64,000 nucleotides of DNA from positions 27,150,949-27,214,948 of the forward strand of contig NC_064773.1 in NCBI RefSeq assembly GCF_011397635.1, in the 5' to 3' direction. This document shows positions 25,001 to 35,046 of this stretch, one piece after another; the stretch's first letter is position 1; each line of letters opens with the position of its first letter. Source of the stretch: Epinephelus fuscoguttatus (lineage: Eukaryota > Chordata > Actinopteri > Perciformes > Serranidae). The translations under genes were made by a program, and so were the position numbers. The notes beneath the pieces were generated by a model. It was not told the DNA's origin and did not search any database. It was given only the letters and a program-made list of their open reading frames with translations.

Positions 25001-26937
25001 TTTTGGTTCCCAAAAAAAAACAAAAAAAACAAAACAAGACGGCGATGGCTAAGATGCCAAACTTGAGGCTTCAAAACAACAGTCTATAAACCAGAGGGTG
25101 ATGTCACGGTAGCTACGTCCATTATTTATACAGTCTAAAGTTCAATGTTTTAGTTTAGCATGTTAGCATGCTAACATTGGCTACTTAGCTCAGCTGAGGA
25201 TGATGGACATGTCATCGGTTTTGCAGGTAATATTTGATCATAAACCAAAATACTGGCCTCATAGATATTCCGAATTGATGATTGTGCTGCATACAAAAAG
25301 CTACAGGGATTTTTTTGTTAGATTTTTAATTATTGTAGAAAATAAGCTCTGTGGCAAACAAAAGTTTATCTGCACATTTTGTTCAGCAAGATAATCTTCA
25401 GAAACGAATATGTGCGATTGCCAGAAGTAAAAAGCTAATGTAAGACAATAAACAAACTACACCATGGGCACATGACTTCAACATCACCACCGTGAGACTG
25501 TATTGGCAATGTTTGCCGTGAAGATGTTTTTAATGTCTCTGACACCCGATATTGTCTCATTTAGCCACCTGTTAGCAACCGCCTTTTTAAAAACACATAA
25601 ATGTCTCAAAGTCATAAGTGGGATATTTACTGACATATTTTATGTTGCAGAACAAAACATCAAAGTCTTTTAAGCTTATGTTAACCACAGATCTTATCTC
25701 ATGTATCTAACCAAAAACCCATTGACTTCAAGACGAGGGCACCAGAAGTGCTAAAATGCTAGCTCATTTACAGATTTTAAGGACTCATTCTTGCACCAAT
25801 CTGTAACAATTTCCTGACAATCTATCCAATAGTTGTGGAGCCTTTTACACAAACAACAACAACAACAACAAAAACACAAATATGAACCTTTGGGTTGTGC
25901 TAGAGGAAAAGTCAACAAAGTCATTAGGGTTCATCATATGGGAACCATGAATACCTTTACAAACTTTATTGTCACTCCATCCAACAGCTGTTGAGTTATT
26001 TCAGTCTGAACCAAGGTGAACCAACCTTATTTATAAGGGGATGCAAAATGGCACAAACATGACTGATGAGCATTCTGCATTTCTGCCATTGGCTTTGAAT
26101 TTCCGTCAAGTCTGTGTCCCTCTCTCTCTCTGACCTCGCCTGACTGCATCCAGCAGATGTTCTGATCTGTTGCAGCTGGACCCAGTACTACTCCAAACAC
26201 AAGCTACAAACCCCTGTCACATTCTTGTCACAGTCTGGGGTCCCTGGTGTCGTAAGGAAGCCACGTGGGGCCCAAATCCAGCGTGGTGGTGGATGATTAT
26301 ATAACTTAATTGCTTGGATTGTTTCTGTCCTTTTCTTTGTAGTGAAGTTTTTGTTCCTTTGGGTGTTTTTGGCCTCATCCTGCGCCACCCACTCGTGCCA
26401 AACATCCACCAGTCCTGACATAACAGCAAGGCTCCTGCGCGACTGAGCTGATTGGCTGATGGACAACTTGTGAGCACATAACAGTTCCTTTGAATAATAA
26501 TGATGTTACAAGGAACACAAATACGTGTGACACAGGAGAGCTCATTTATATCACATAAACAACCTGTCACCACTTGTTCCGATTGACACGCTGGTTGTTT
26601 AGTAACAACCTCATTTAGCAAGTGCTAAAAAAAACCTGGCTGAAAGTTCCTATTAATGATGTAATATAAACATGTGACTGCATGGTTATTTATTTGAATG
26701 TCAGATACAAACAAAAACAACTGTTACAGTTCATTTAAATACCTTTAGACTCAAAATCACGTCCTGTATGTTCTTTGCAGCTTTAATGGTTCTATCTACA
26801 ATGGTGTCGCCTTCTGATTTCTCTGAAAAACAAGCATGTAATTTTGTGAATGGATAGTAAAGGGACTTCCTCTTGTATAGTGCCGTTCTAGTCTTTCAAC
26901 CATTCAAAGAGCTTTTACACTCCTTGCCACATCCAGC

Positions 26938-26978
<41 letters not shown>

Positions 26979-29699
26979 TCACAAAGTGGTGGTTAAGCTA
27001 CCACACAAGGTGCCACCTGCTACTCAGTTAAACATTCACACACCAGTGGCACAGCCTTCAGGAGCATTTTGGGTTTCAGTATCTTTCCCAAGGACACTTT
27101 GACATGTGGACTGGAGGAGACAGGGATACAACCCCTGATTTTCTGATGAGTGGACGCCCCATTCTACTCAGCCACAGCTGTCCATAATAAAGTATAAAAT
27201 AGGAAGTAACGAAAGAACGAACCAGTATCACTGATGCTAGAATTCATAATTAATTCTTAATTCTAGATGCAATTTCTAGCAAGCATCTTTGTTTGGATTA
27301 GGACAAAGAGGTAAATCTTGAGAAACACATTCAAATCTTTTTTAAAGAGCAACAGATAAATATTTGAATGCTTTGTTTTTTGTATTGTATTTGTTTTTTC
27401 ACCAGTAAACTTGAGGAGGAAACTGAAAGGACTTGGCAAGTGTCAGACACGAATGGACCAGTGTCCTCAGCGTAGTTGTTGACTTTCACTTCAAGCAATT
27501 AAATTGTCTCTCCGACAAAGGAACAAAAGAAGGACAAACGAAATGTGACGTTTTCACTCTCTCTCACACAACGATGCAGCGGCACTAAGTCTGACTAAAA
27601 TAGGATCGAGTTTGGGCAGTCCTGTTGTGTCTCGATGAAGCCTTGAATATTCACCGGTAATGACTATCACTGAAGCTTTGAAGCCCCAAAAATGAGACTA
27701 GATATTGTCTGAGATTTTTAATATCAAAATATCATAAGTTTTGTATTTTCCTGGTTTTTAAAGTTGCATACAGTAATTTTCTGAACTTATCTGACTGTTC
27801 TAGATGCTCTGTTATTTCCCCACTTAGATACCTAACTTGTACTTTATTGTTTAAAGGCATTCGGAGTGGAAGGCAAAGGAAGAATTTCATTGGACAGGGA
27901 AACTTGTTTTATCTGTGTATATGCCAATAAACTTGATTATAACATTACTGATGATTATTGATAAAATATATGATATAATATAATGATATAATATAATATA
28001 TAACATATATGATATTTGGTTTTCTCCATATCACCCAGCTCTATTACAAAGGTCAAAGAGGTACTTATTTTTCAGGGAAATGTTAGTTAGTTAGTTAGTT
28101 AGTGTTGTTACTCACATGTAATGGTAGTATATGAAAGGCTAATTTGTGACCATTTAGACCCTTAACTGTAGAAAAACCCTCTGAAAGGACATTTTCAAGC
28201 TTAAGTTTCCTGCTTGTCACCCTTTCTGTCACTTACTAGAGCCAGAAAATGTACTCTCAGTCAAGCTTTCCTCAGGATATGATACAGCTGTAAGTGCTTT
28301 TTGCAGGATACAATTTAATCTGGCATGAAGGCATGTTGACAAGTGAGGGGGTTTTAGCTCACTCCTAACACCTAACCAGACAAATCACACAAGTCTGAGC
28401 CTCACTAAACACAATCCTGTCTACAAGCAACTCCTCTGAATCTCAAAGTTTGATACAACAGACAAACTTACCAAACTGCAACAAGACATCTAGAGTTGCA
28501 ATGATGTTTAAGTTTAGAAGCAATATGCTTTTGGCTCTCATGTCGTCAGACATTTCTACACATTATCACCCTGCATCAGCAGATCTTTATCTTAATGTTT
28601 GACTTAGTCTTGAGGCAGCCACGCTGTTTCTTGGAACAAAAAGTTTAATTCAATAAAATGTGAATTCCTGCAGAGATTGGATTTACCCAGACTGAGATAA
28701 TCCTATTATTTCAAATGCAGTTTCTCTTGTCTGTCATTTCTAAAGACAAACATGAGCTACAGGGCAGATAAGATCTTTTCAGTGGCTTTCACAGAGGACA
28801 ATTCAACTGGGCACGAGCCTAAATAACCATCAACTTGTTTACTCCTCCTCTGTTTCTGTCCCCCTCTCTCCCTCTTTGCTCTTCAGCAGCACACTGATCT
28901 CCATCTCATCAACATATCGCGACATCTCTCCTCCACACACACAGCTCAGCTGATGATCGGGACAGCTCGGGACAAGCATTCATCAAAACAGTAGACAGTG
29001 TGCCTTTTGATTGATACTCTCTTTCTCTCCCTCACATACACATACATACACATACCAGAATCTGGACACTAAAGCCATCAGCAGCAACCAGGAGGACCAA
29101 CAGATCAGCTGGATGTTTTGTTTACTGATGAATCGGATGTTTTCTAGGTATTTATGTGGTTTGTTGATATATCTAATGACTAACTAAACTAATTTTTGTG
29201 TTGAAATTAAAAAAAACAAAACACACTGTAGTATCATTAGTCACATATAATATTCTTATTAGACTCACCTACTTCTTGTATTTATGTCTTAAAAATGACA
29301 ATTATATCCCCTATATCTACGACATGTGCTTTAAAAGTCACCTATTTACCTATATGGACAATTTACTAAGTAAGTCACACTTATATGTAATTAATTCCCA
29401 ATATAATAGCCAAAAATAACCCTTACAGTGAGAGGTAGTTTACCTAGTTTGTCATATTTTATTGGTAATCTTCCTTAAATTCCACCATAAAATTCAACTG
29501 TGCTCTTAGGCTGAAAGTTACAACTTTCTGTCAGAAGTTGATGTTTCGTTTCTGTGCTTGTATAGGCTATAAAAAAAAAATCATATTGTATTTTACTCAC
29601 GCTGGTGGGGTGGATGAGTGGTAATGGAAGCAGGGACAGCGGGATGAACACCACAACGATCAGCTTCCGCGCCTTCCACAGCTTCCTGAACACATCCAT
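6883..29699 (-). CDS. slc13a4: Sodium/sulfate cotransporter SLC13A4, 16 coding exons
   Basis: SLC13A4 moves sulfate (and related oxyanions) into cells together with sodium across the plasma membrane. The 16 exons found on the minus strand join without any phase conflict into 634 residues, against 626 in human SLC13A4. Subfamily-diagnostic segments include YVLMVTAVYWVSEAVPL (exon 2), FMCCTVFLSMWLSNTSTTAMV (split here over residues 127-146, exon 4), ETCSLSKKRKTRRE (exon 10) and MLPVGNPPNAIVFSYGH (exon 15). The first sodium-site motif is SNT (139-141). The second is SNP (528-530), as in the sulfate carriers SLC13A1 and SLC13A4, where dicarboxylate carriers have SNT. A hydrophilic loop spans about residues 155-270. 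Two C-terminal sequons (N617-L-T, N629-I-T) fit an extracellular tail. The chosen Met (29699) has A at -3 and G at +4 and aligns with the human start; an in-frame ATG 24 bases upstream has a weak context. Intron 13 has a GC donor. Confidence 0.97.
7260..7397 (-). CDS. slc13a4: slc13a4 exon 15 (residues 544-589), symporter signature
   Basis: Encodes SETLRINPLHTLIPSTMCVS and VMLPVGNPPNAIVFSYGHVK, which covers the sodium:sulfate symporter signature region, with the SLC13A4-type deviation (Val where the pattern has Phe). Acceptor cttccag, donor gtacaa; 138 bases, the usual size in the family. Confidence 0.97.
8157..8475. repeat. Dispersed repeat family A, copy in slc13a4 intron 14
   Basis: Carries the block 'aagtgccaaaaactgcag', 'ggccacttg(a/g)ggctggctcc' and 'aa(a/g)cgggtcaatccccatag' that recurs at 11846-11965, 24720-25140 and 57195-57660. 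Ends are not clear. It looks like a non-autonomous mobile element; the class is unknown to me. Confidence 0.6.
8766..8927 (-). CDS. slc13a4: slc13a4 exon 14 (residues 490-543), second sodium-site motif
   Basis: Encodes SGLSVWIGRQLEP, PPWAVTLLACLLVSAVTEF and ASNPATLTVFLPILSAL. Ser528-Asn529-Pro530 is the sulfate-carrier variant of the second SNT motif. Acceptor gtttgcag, donor gtacga. Confidence 0.96.
9166..9287 (-). CDS. slc13a4: slc13a4 exon 13 (residues 449-489), GC donor
   Basis: Encodes DESESDPLAPMITWKDFQRL, MPWEIVILVGGGYALAAGCK. The exon ends AAG at 9166, followed by gcatga: a GC, not GT, donor. A GT in the next 20 bases would add an in-frame stop. A GT at the preceding ctg/gttgca is inconsistent with the family's conserved junction before SGLS. 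Confidence 0.92.
10379..10482 (-). CDS. slc13a4: slc13a4 exon 12 (residues 414-449)
   Basis: Encodes KGYRTDATVSVLLGFLLFLI and PARRPFSSSSCRNP. Acceptor gccctcag, donor gtcagg (a weaker GT site). It ends one base into codon 449, which matches the phase of exon 13. Confidence 0.92.
10655..10756 (-). CDS. slc13a4: slc13a4 exon 11 (residues 380-414)
   Basis: Encodes YPEVVTGVFFILMTLLWFTR and EPGFVPGWTSLFEK, nearly identical to the human protein. Acceptor tgtcccag, donor gtaagt. Confidence 0.96.
10880..10981 (-). CDS. slc13a4: slc13a4 exon 10 (residues 346-380)
   Basis: Encodes NFRETCSLSKKRKTRREML, then IQEEYGKLGPI, diagnostic for SLC13A4. Two acceptors lie six bases apart (…gttcag and …cttcag). 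The upstream one restores the conserved N-F-[KR]-E. Use of the second would drop two residues in frame, a NAGNAG-like possibility. Confidence 0.94.
11240..11359 (-). CDS. slc13a4: slc13a4 exon 9 (residues 306-346)
   Basis: Encodes RYPDAKVINFGTWF and a membrane helix (FPIAIIMLVLTWLWLHFLFLG). Acceptor cttcag, donor gtgagt, phase 2 in and out. Confidence 0.95.
11846..11965. repeat. Dispersed repeat family A, fragment in intron 8
   Basis: Shows the same block order as the copy at 8157: aagtgccaaaactgca, then ccacttgaggctgactcc, then agcaagtcaatccccaga. Only the central part is present. Confidence 0.6.
12721..13200. mobile_element. Possible TTAA-ended element in intron 8
   Basis: The left end reads tttaaaggcaacctg. 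The right end, read in reverse complement, starts ttaaaggagaagtcat. The two ends share only a short terminal similarity, so this is tentative. No coding content. Confidence 0.3.
13970..14154 (-). CDS. slc13a4: slc13a4 exon 8 (residues 245-306)
   Basis: After a basic stretch (KRVKARR) it encodes DHMICKCLSLSITYAATIGG and ITITGTSTNLIFAEQFN, the conserved glycine/threonine-rich segment of SLC13 carriers. Ends two bases into codon 306 at donor gtaagt. Confidence 0.95.
14306..14392 (-). CDS. slc13a4: slc13a4 exon 7 (residues 216-244), loop
   Basis: An 87-base phase-0/phase-0 exon (acceptor ttctcag, donor gtgaga) encoding VQTGEANGLGLQPISNQA...LPQ. Because it is in phase at both ends it could be skipped without a frame change, so alternative splicing of the loop is possible. 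Confidence 0.86.
14507..14546 (-). CDS. slc13a4: slc13a4 exon 6 (residues 202-215), micro-exon in the loop
   Basis: Only 40 bases: acceptor ctcccttcag, donor gtgaga. It encodes NDCTKRELSALSE after the split Ser202 codon. The short length and exact phase restoration make it credible; the sequence is poorly conserved, as expected in this loop. Confidence 0.82.
14836..14899 (-). CDS. slc13a4: slc13a4 exon 5 (residues 181-202), loop
   Basis: A 64-base exon bounded by acceptor gtctgcag and donor gtgtgt. It encodes VSDKEETLDKNQLELLYRND, which aligns with the human loop around LELIFVNEES. Phases (in 1, out 2) fit both neighbours. Confidence 0.88.
15570..15715. repeat. Dispersed repeat family A, right-hand part in intron 4
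   Basis: Matches the right half of the family: tccaaatatggtcactt, tggctccaaaa, then gtcacagtggttacatcc and attatttttataca. The same segment ends the copies at 24720-25140 and 40395-40612. Confidence 0.55.
16366..16541 (-). CDS. slc13a4: slc13a4 exon 4 (residues 122-181), first sodium-site motif
   Basis: Contains FLSMWLSNTSTTAMVMPIAEAVLQ, with Ser139-Asn140-Thr141 of the first SNT motif, then an acidic, Ser-rich start of the cytoplasmic loop. Ends after one base of codon 181 at donor gtgcgt. Reading on runs into a stop soon after. Confidence 0.93.
16643..16779 (-). CDS. slc13a4: slc13a4 exon 3 (residues 77-122)
   Basis: Encodes VAAEYCKDTTLLL followed by the family hallmark EKWNLHKRIALR and GAKPG. 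Ends with two bases of the Met122 codon at donor gtgagc. Only 101 bases separate it from exon 4. Confidence 0.95.
16780..20901 (-). other. slc13a4: slc13a4 intron 2
   Basis: A 4.1 kb intron. Apart from the element at 17362-18070 and a family-A end fragment near 20168 (cagactgtataaa), I see only single-copy-looking AT-rich DNA and a 14-base C run at about 20650. No exon is needed here, because exons 2 and 3 join in phase. Confidence 0.7.
17362..18070. mobile_element. Decayed third copy of the TTAA inverted-repeat element (intron 2)
   Basis: The left end contains taaaggaatactta and cctaaatgatcatttgtatg. The right end has gtgggttaagtattacttaa. These match the ends of the elements at 5359-5941 and 34685-35515, in the same orientation, but with more changes. 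TTAA survives only on the right. Confidence 0.45.
20902..21030 (-). CDS. slc13a4: slc13a4 exon 2 (residues 34-76)
   Basis: Begins EACCAYVLMVTAVYW after acceptor ttacag and ends FGVLKSSE at donor gtgggt, phase 0. It is almost identical to the human SLC13A4 segment covering the second membrane region. Confidence 0.95.
21171..21410. repeat. Dispersed repeat family C, fragment in intron 1
   Basis: Contains cttagcttatcataaagtct, gggggaaacagctagc, agctcactaattgatacc and a terminal aggctagctgttt. This family is a common teleost inverted-repeat element; a related fold-back copy lies at 60145-60570. Confidence 0.55.
24720..25140. repeat. Dispersed repeat family A, near-complete copy
   Basis: Runs from ggaagtgtccaaaacggcag through acccatttatattctatta, cctgagtgacaggctgtc and ccaaacttgaggcttcaaaa to attatttatacagtcta. 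Two A-rich tracts interrupt it. The right end may be a terminal inverted repeat, since cagactgtataaa occurs in the opposite orientation near 20168. Confidence 0.6.
26870..27185. repeat. Interspersed repeat containing a CA microsatellite
   Basis: The segments accattcaaagagcttttac, caaggtgccacctgctac, cccaaggacactttgacatg and the final cagccacagctgtcc form a dispersed repeat I recognise from many fish genomes. I cannot name the family. A (CA) run at 26942-26977 sits inside it at the usual position. Confidence 0.55.
26942..26977. repeat. (CA)n microsatellite
   Basis: Perfect CA dinucleotide run of 36 bases. Confidence 0.95.
29601..29699 (-). CDS. slc13a4: slc13a4 exon 1 (residues 1-33)
   Basis: Encodes the N-terminus and first membrane helix (KLIVVVFIPLSLLPLPLIHP). 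Ends at donor gtgagt in phase 0. The upstream in-frame ATG at 29721-29723 would add eight residues (MRLEAAAR) but lies in a poor context. Confidence 0.93.
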
Positions 29700-30130
29700 C
29701 CTGGCTGCGGCCTCTAGCCTCATGGGTGACCCGGGGCTCTGGGTCGGACTGGCTACAACTCAGCAGAACCGGGTGTGAAAGTCACAAACCGGCCGACAGG
29801 GAACTCTCAGACCACCGCCGACCTTGGAGAGCCGGAGGAGGAGGAGAAGGAGGCGGAAGAAGAAGAAGAGGGAAGCAGTCTCCTGGAGGTGCGTGAAGTT
29901 CTGTTTTGGCTGTGCGCTTTTACGCACAGACCGCAGACGGTGACCGGACCTGGCTATGTGCGTCTCTGTGAGGTGAGTGAACTTGCCTGAACTTGCTTCT
30001 CCCAATCTGAATTTTACTTCCACCGTGTTGGACTCTCGTGCCATGCACTACTCTCGAAGTCCCTCTCCTCCTCCGTGTGTTTGATGCTGTTTGAAGCATC
30101 AGGTGAGGCTGCCGGCGCATTTATGAGTTT
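29700..30130 (-). promoter_or_regulatory. slc13a4: slc13a4 5' UTR and probable promoter region
   Basis: The DNA just upstream of the start codon is GC-richer and contains CpGs and a purine-rich run. Reading frames here are not conserved and are interrupted. No clear TATA box or initiator could be picked; the designation rests on position. Confidence 0.4.
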
Positions 30131-30794
30131 GGATAGGTATGCTAATTAATCACGGCTCCCCCCCCCCCCACCCCACCCTCTCTGGCTGTGTATCGACCAA
30201 TCAACGGTGAGTAAAGTTTGCACAAGGGCGTGTGCGTGTATACTAGGGTTTTTGCAGCATAACTGTCTCTACACAGGAATGTAATCAAGCTAAGAGGGAA
30301 ACAATGAGGAACATAACACAACAGTATTAGAATAGTGGGGATGCTTGGGAAGGGGAGATGGAATTCTGCATAGATTAATAATAAAAAGACATATAAATAG
30401 AATATTACAGAATTCTTAAAGAGATGAAAAAGATAAAAATTACCATGTTAATCACACAACATGCTATGAAGTATGTTAGTGTGTGTGTCTGAGAGAGGGA
30501 CCAATTATAAAATCAATGGTTTTATTAATAACAATTATTTGAAATTCATCATTTTAAGTCATATAATCCTCAACAAGGATCTTTAACACATCACAGAGTT
30601 TGAACCAAATAGAGCAGGATGAGGACCACAGGCTGCAGTCGCCCTCTAGAGGATTCACTGACGTTGTGCACACAGGTTCATTTCTCAGATAGGAGCCTGG
30701 TGAAGGAGAACCATCACTGTAGAAATATTTTAACATAAATGTCACAATTTAATGTACACCGTTATTTAAAGAGAAAATAGTATGATTTAATATC
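30131..30794. other. Intergenic DNA upstream of slc13a4
   Basis: Contains a 10-base C run near 30160 and AT-rich DNA. No gene seen. Confidence 0.5.
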
Positions 30795-31573
30795 TTAAAG
30801 GGACAGTTCACCCCAAAAACAAAAATACATATTTTCCCTCTTACCTGTAATGCTATTTATCGGTCTAGATTGTTTTGGTGTGAGTTGCAGAGTGTTGAAG
30901 ATATCGCCCGTAGAAATGTCTGCCTTCTCTCAAATATAATGAAACTAGATGGCACTCGGCTTGTGGTGCTCAAAGTACTAATAAATTACATTTGAAAAAC
31001 TCAACGGCAATGTCTCTTTCCAGAAATCATGACCCTGTTACTCAAGATAATCCACAGACCTTGTTTGGAGCAGTTTCATGTAGGAACTATTTATTTTCTA
31101 TTGAACTACACCTACCAACTGTATCACCACACAGAAGGAAGCGTGCATCTAGCATCAAGCGGCTCGTGCTCCTGACAGAGCAAAATGTAAACATCAATGG
31201 TGCCCTCCTTGGCTGAGCTGTAACATTAGCTAGCTCAGTGGTGCTAGGTGAGCTAGCAGTAGATGCATGCTTCCTCCTGCATGGTGGGTGTAGTAGATAA
31301 AAAATAGTTCCTATGAAACTGCTCGCAACAAGGTCTGTGGATTAACTTGAGTGACCGAGTCATAATTTCTGTAAAGAGACGTTGCTGTTGAGTTTTTCAG
31401 ATGTTTTTTTGTGCCAATTATTTCCATTGTATTGATGAGAAGGCAGACATTTTTTGACCAATATCTCCAACACTAAACAACAACTCACACCAAAACAATC
31501 TAGTTTGATAAACAGCACTATATGTAAGAGGACAAATAAGTATTTTTGATTTGGGGATGAGCTGTCCCTTTAA
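30795..31573. mobile_element. TTAA-flanked fold-back element (779 bp)
   Basis: TTAA at 30795-30798 and 31570-31573 bound long inverted repeats. On the left are agggacagttcaccccaaa, cggtctagattgttttggtg and acctcaccgacc-like decayed internal parts. The right arm, in reverse complement, reads agggacagctcatccccaaa and ttgttttggtgtgagttgt. The arms extend to about 330 bases each (gaaactgctc/gagcagtttc). No transposase. It is typical of non-autonomous piggyBac-like fish elements. Confidence 0.75.
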
Positions 31574-32309
31574 ACTGCCACCTGTTGTGTCTGTGAAAAA
31601 CAAATAATTTCTGGTCAAACAGGCTAAAGCCCTGGCATTGAAATTGTGTTTGACTTCCCGTGGGCAGTTGCTTCTTTTAACTAAAGTGGATTATCAATAT
31701 GTTTTTATTTTTCTCTGTTATTTATCTAGGGCTTTATCTAGGGTTATTTAATGCCATTTTGGCACCCACCCCTTCTGGGTTGCACCCCAAGCAACTGTCT
31801 GTGAAGACCCACCATTGCTATTGTCCATGAGTAGATGCACTCTTCCTTCTGCACAGTGATACAGTTGGCAGATGTGGCTTGGTGGAAATGTTTGACTAAC
31901 CAAGTCTATAAAGTGACATTTTCCTGCCAGGAGCAGACCTCGGTCAGAAGTTACACAACACCTTAAACTCATGGAGTGTTACATGAAAGTGGTGTATTTA
32001 AAACCATATACACAGGGCTGTCACATGATGAACATTCACACATGCAGCATTTGAACTCACCAACAGCTTTTCCTTCATTGTGTAATGAGGATTAATTCTT
32101 AGCTTCTCGTTCAGCAAACAAAAGCCCTGGCTGCCTGGTGAAAGCAAGGGAGACATTTGAAGAGATTAACCACTCAATCTCCTATAATGTGTGAAAAAGG
32201 TGAAGAAGTAGGGATATTTAGTACAAAAGAATGAAGGAAATGTCGCGTTTCATGTAGACATAGTTTGTGTATTTTATACACTACTGGCCTCTGACTGCTT
32301 TGAATATCA

Positions 32310-32348
<39 letters not shown>

Positions 32349-34684
32349 ATGCCTGCCTGCGTGTGTGAGTGTGTGTGTTTGTCTCCTCTTCAGTGGACCT
32401 TTGAGCTTACATAACCCAATCACTATTAGCTAATTCTCTCTAAACCTCTTTTAGTCTTAAACTGTGTAAAAATTTGTCAATGGCTTTACTCTTCACAAGG
32501 ATTTCCCAGTGTGTGTGTGTGTGTGTGTGTGCGATAATGGGAAGTGTTATAGACTTGTTAGGGAGTTTAATTATCACAAAAGTTGTCACAGATCATATGT
32601 AGTATTGCTCCTCCATTTTCTGTTTCACATAGTAGTTACAGTATTTGTCCAGGTGTTAACATATGTGTTTATCTTTTTACATTATCACCTAAATGCTGCT
32701 GCAATAAGTGTACTGTGATTCTGGTGGAGAAATAATAAAATTGTTCTTTATTTAAATTATTTATTGTTCTACCACAAAACAGTCACACTTTAAAATGAGC
32801 CTTAAAACTGCTAAAATCAAAATTTATTTCAATGGATTAATAGCCTGTTTGTAAATTGAAAGAATTAACTTGACCTAACAAACCCATTAAGAATGTTATT
32901 TGCATCTTTTAGTTCATTGTTTTGGTTTTATGGCTAATAACTTTGATCTTTTTGCTCATTCGCATTAATGAGAATTAATCAGTTGGACATGATGGGGTGG
33001 TTGCCTGGCATTAATAAAAAGGTGCAGCAAGCATTTTTTTTTTTTTTTTTACTAGTGGCATTCAATTTTTTCCGTGTGACGCACCGCGCATTTTGCGACC
33101 TGCAAAACAAACTGTGTGATTGTGGCCTTAGCCTTCTGCTTATTGTAGCTCACAGCTCACAGCTGTGGCTTCAAGTTTACAGTACATTAATGTAGCTTAA
33201 GTTAGCTAGAGCCTCAAATCACTCCCTGCCACTATGAACAACCTCACCAGAAAAATACCAAGCACCATCTCCACAGATGGACCCCCAGTCAGTGGCTAAA
33301 GCAACTAAAATTCAGCCTACACAATCCCAACCTCCAGGGGACTGGACAGCCCCGACTCCCTGCTGCATCAGCAAACTTTTTGTTACTGCTGTTACATAGG
33401 TTAGACCAGGTGATGCTGCAGGCCACCAGCCTGCTGTGACACCCAACGCTGGGCGATTTGTGTTGGCCACATTCAAGTCAGCTGTGGGATGAGGGCTGTA
33501 TTTTCAAATTCTCCTGTTTTTTTTTTTGTTGTTGTTGTTGCAGAGTTTTGACTACCCAACTTTAAGGCTTTCTGTTTACTTAAATGGCTTCCAAGTAGAG
33601 ATAAGGGTATTGCTGAAGTTTTCCTAAAACCATCTCCCCCTATAGACAGAGCAAAAAACACTGAGCATTAAAACTAAAGAGGATAAAAGAATATTAGGGC
33701 CTAACAGAACACCATAATGTAGTCTCCAAAAGGCCACATAGGGTTTTTGGTAATGTTTTTCATCCCATCACAGCAGTTATTTTATTTTGCAATCCTTTTT
33801 CCCAGTAATGCTTACATAATGCTGAGGCTGCCACTCAGGACGCTGATGCTCTTTGATGTTCTTTTGATATGTTGAGCTGCAGCCTCATCCAGTCATCCTA
33901 ATATTGTAAAAAGTATATGGTGACCCTTAAACTATTGTTGCACAATATTCTACCATCAGCATAAATCACTAAACGTGTAAACATGTCTGTAATACACTGT
34001 AAGCTTCCTGTAAACGTGAGCTCAAGGCGGAGCTGTCCAGTCTGCTGTGGTGCTGAATCCTGCTCATGAGCACCGGCTTATTTTACTTTGCCTCCATGGT
34101 TACGTTGTAGGGTTGACTAATCCTAAATGTGCCAGACGATGGGCATAAACACAATTCTGCCCAGATAGCTTGCTATCCCAAAATCCAAAATGAGGAGTAA
34201 TGCACATTATACTGAGGCAGGAGAATAAGAGAAGTGAGGGAAGCTGCAGGAAAGGAGATTTATCTTGACATGTGCAGGTCCAATAAAGACAAGGAGCAAC
34301 ATGCGAGCAGGGCACACACATAACAAGATTAATACATACCTGCAAGAGGGATCAGCAAACTTCCAACAGCACACTGCAGCCCAGTGAAGTCCAGGAAATC
34401 CAGGGAATTCTTAACACAACTGCCACTCTGTTTACTTTTATATACATTACTGTTTCTCTTTCTTTTTAGCAAAGATGTCCAGAAACTGGATTCAACCTTA
34501 AGTCACCCTTCCTACTCTCCTCCATGCTTCCTTTGTTAGCTTCTCCCCTCCCCCAGATCACAGGTGTGTCTAATTTATCTCACACTTTCCTCACCTTCCT
34601 TTCCTGCCAAGGCTGAAAAGGGATATTCTGTGTTTTTCTGGTGTTTACTCACAGTAGTCTAACAATAGCAACATCCAATTTTCT
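31574..34684. other. Intergenic DNA with two GT microsatellites
   Basis: GT runs lie at 32312-32347 and 32510-32531. A T run lies at about 33032. No coding exon, RNA gene or complete mobile element was recognised in the rest. Confidence 0.5.
32312..32347. repeat. (TG)n microsatellite
   Basis: Perfect TG run of 36 bases. A second, shorter run is at 32510-32531. Confidence 0.95.
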
Positions 34685-34836
34685 TTAAAGGAGCACTTCA
34701 CCCACAGAATGATCATTTGTATATCAGTTACTCACAATGTGTTTCATGAATTTGCGAAGAAAACCTTGTTTTTCTTGCATGTCTCGAGAGTAAATAAACA
34801 ATGTAGTAACAGAGAAAATTCTGCCTGAATTGGAGT

Positions 34837-34853
34837 AAAAAAGGTACACATTT
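34837..34853. repeat. SINE target-site duplication, left copy
   Basis: The 17 bases aaaaaaggtacacattt are repeated exactly at 35030-35046, directly flanking the SINE. Confidence 0.85.
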
Positions 34854-35029
34854 GAGGCGTTGGTGGCTTAGTGGATAGAGCAGGCGCCCCATGTACAAGG
34901 CTCTTGCCGCAGCGGCCCAGGTTCGACTCCAGCCTGTGGCCCTTTGCTGCATGTCATTCCCTCTCTCTCTCTCTCTCTCCTCTCTTCACACTTAGCTGTC
35001 CTGTCAATTAAAGGCAAAAAATATTTTTA
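34854..35029 (+). mobile_element. tRNA-derived SINE
   Basis: The head has both internal RNA polymerase III promoter boxes: A box tggcttagtgg (34864-34874) and B box ggttcgactcc (34920-34930), at tRNA-like spacing. A pyrimidine-rich CT tract and a tail ending caattaaaggcaaaaaat follow. It is flanked by exact 17-base duplications. This sequence is familiar from perciform fish. It is a retroposon, not a working tRNA gene: the head does not fold into a full cloverleaf with a credible acceptor stem. Confidence 0.85.
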
Positions 35030-35046
35030 AAAAAAGGTACACATTT
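35030..35046. repeat. SINE target-site duplication, right copy
   Basis: Exact copy of 34837-34853. It follows the SINE's A-rich tail, so one or two boundary A residues are ambiguous. Confidence 0.85.

Larger units (their letters stand above)
21031..29600 (-). other. slc13a4: slc13a4 intron 1
   Basis: An 8.6 kb first intron. It holds repeat fragments (21171, 24720, 26870), a 36-base CA microsatellite (26942-26977), an AGTT tetranucleotide run (about 28083-28102) and AT-rich DNA. No coding exon was found. The antisense reading frames at 26188-26621 show no family features. Confidence 0.7.

Noticed and set aside
26188-26621. Two overlapping minus-strand frames in slc13a4 intron 1
   Set aside because: No motif, no splice context, and the host gene is complete without them.
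28083-28102. CRISPR-like direct repeats
   Set aside because: It is a simple AGTT tetranucleotide run without spacers, in a vertebrate genome.
29700-29723. Starting slc13a4 at the upstream ATG (29723)
   Set aside because: It has C at -3 and no G at +4, and it adds eight residues absent from the human protein; the ATG at 29699 has the better context and aligns exactly.
34854-34935. Genuine tRNA gene
   Set aside because: The promoter boxes are present but the acceptor stem does not pair, a SINE tail follows, and exact target duplications show retroposition.
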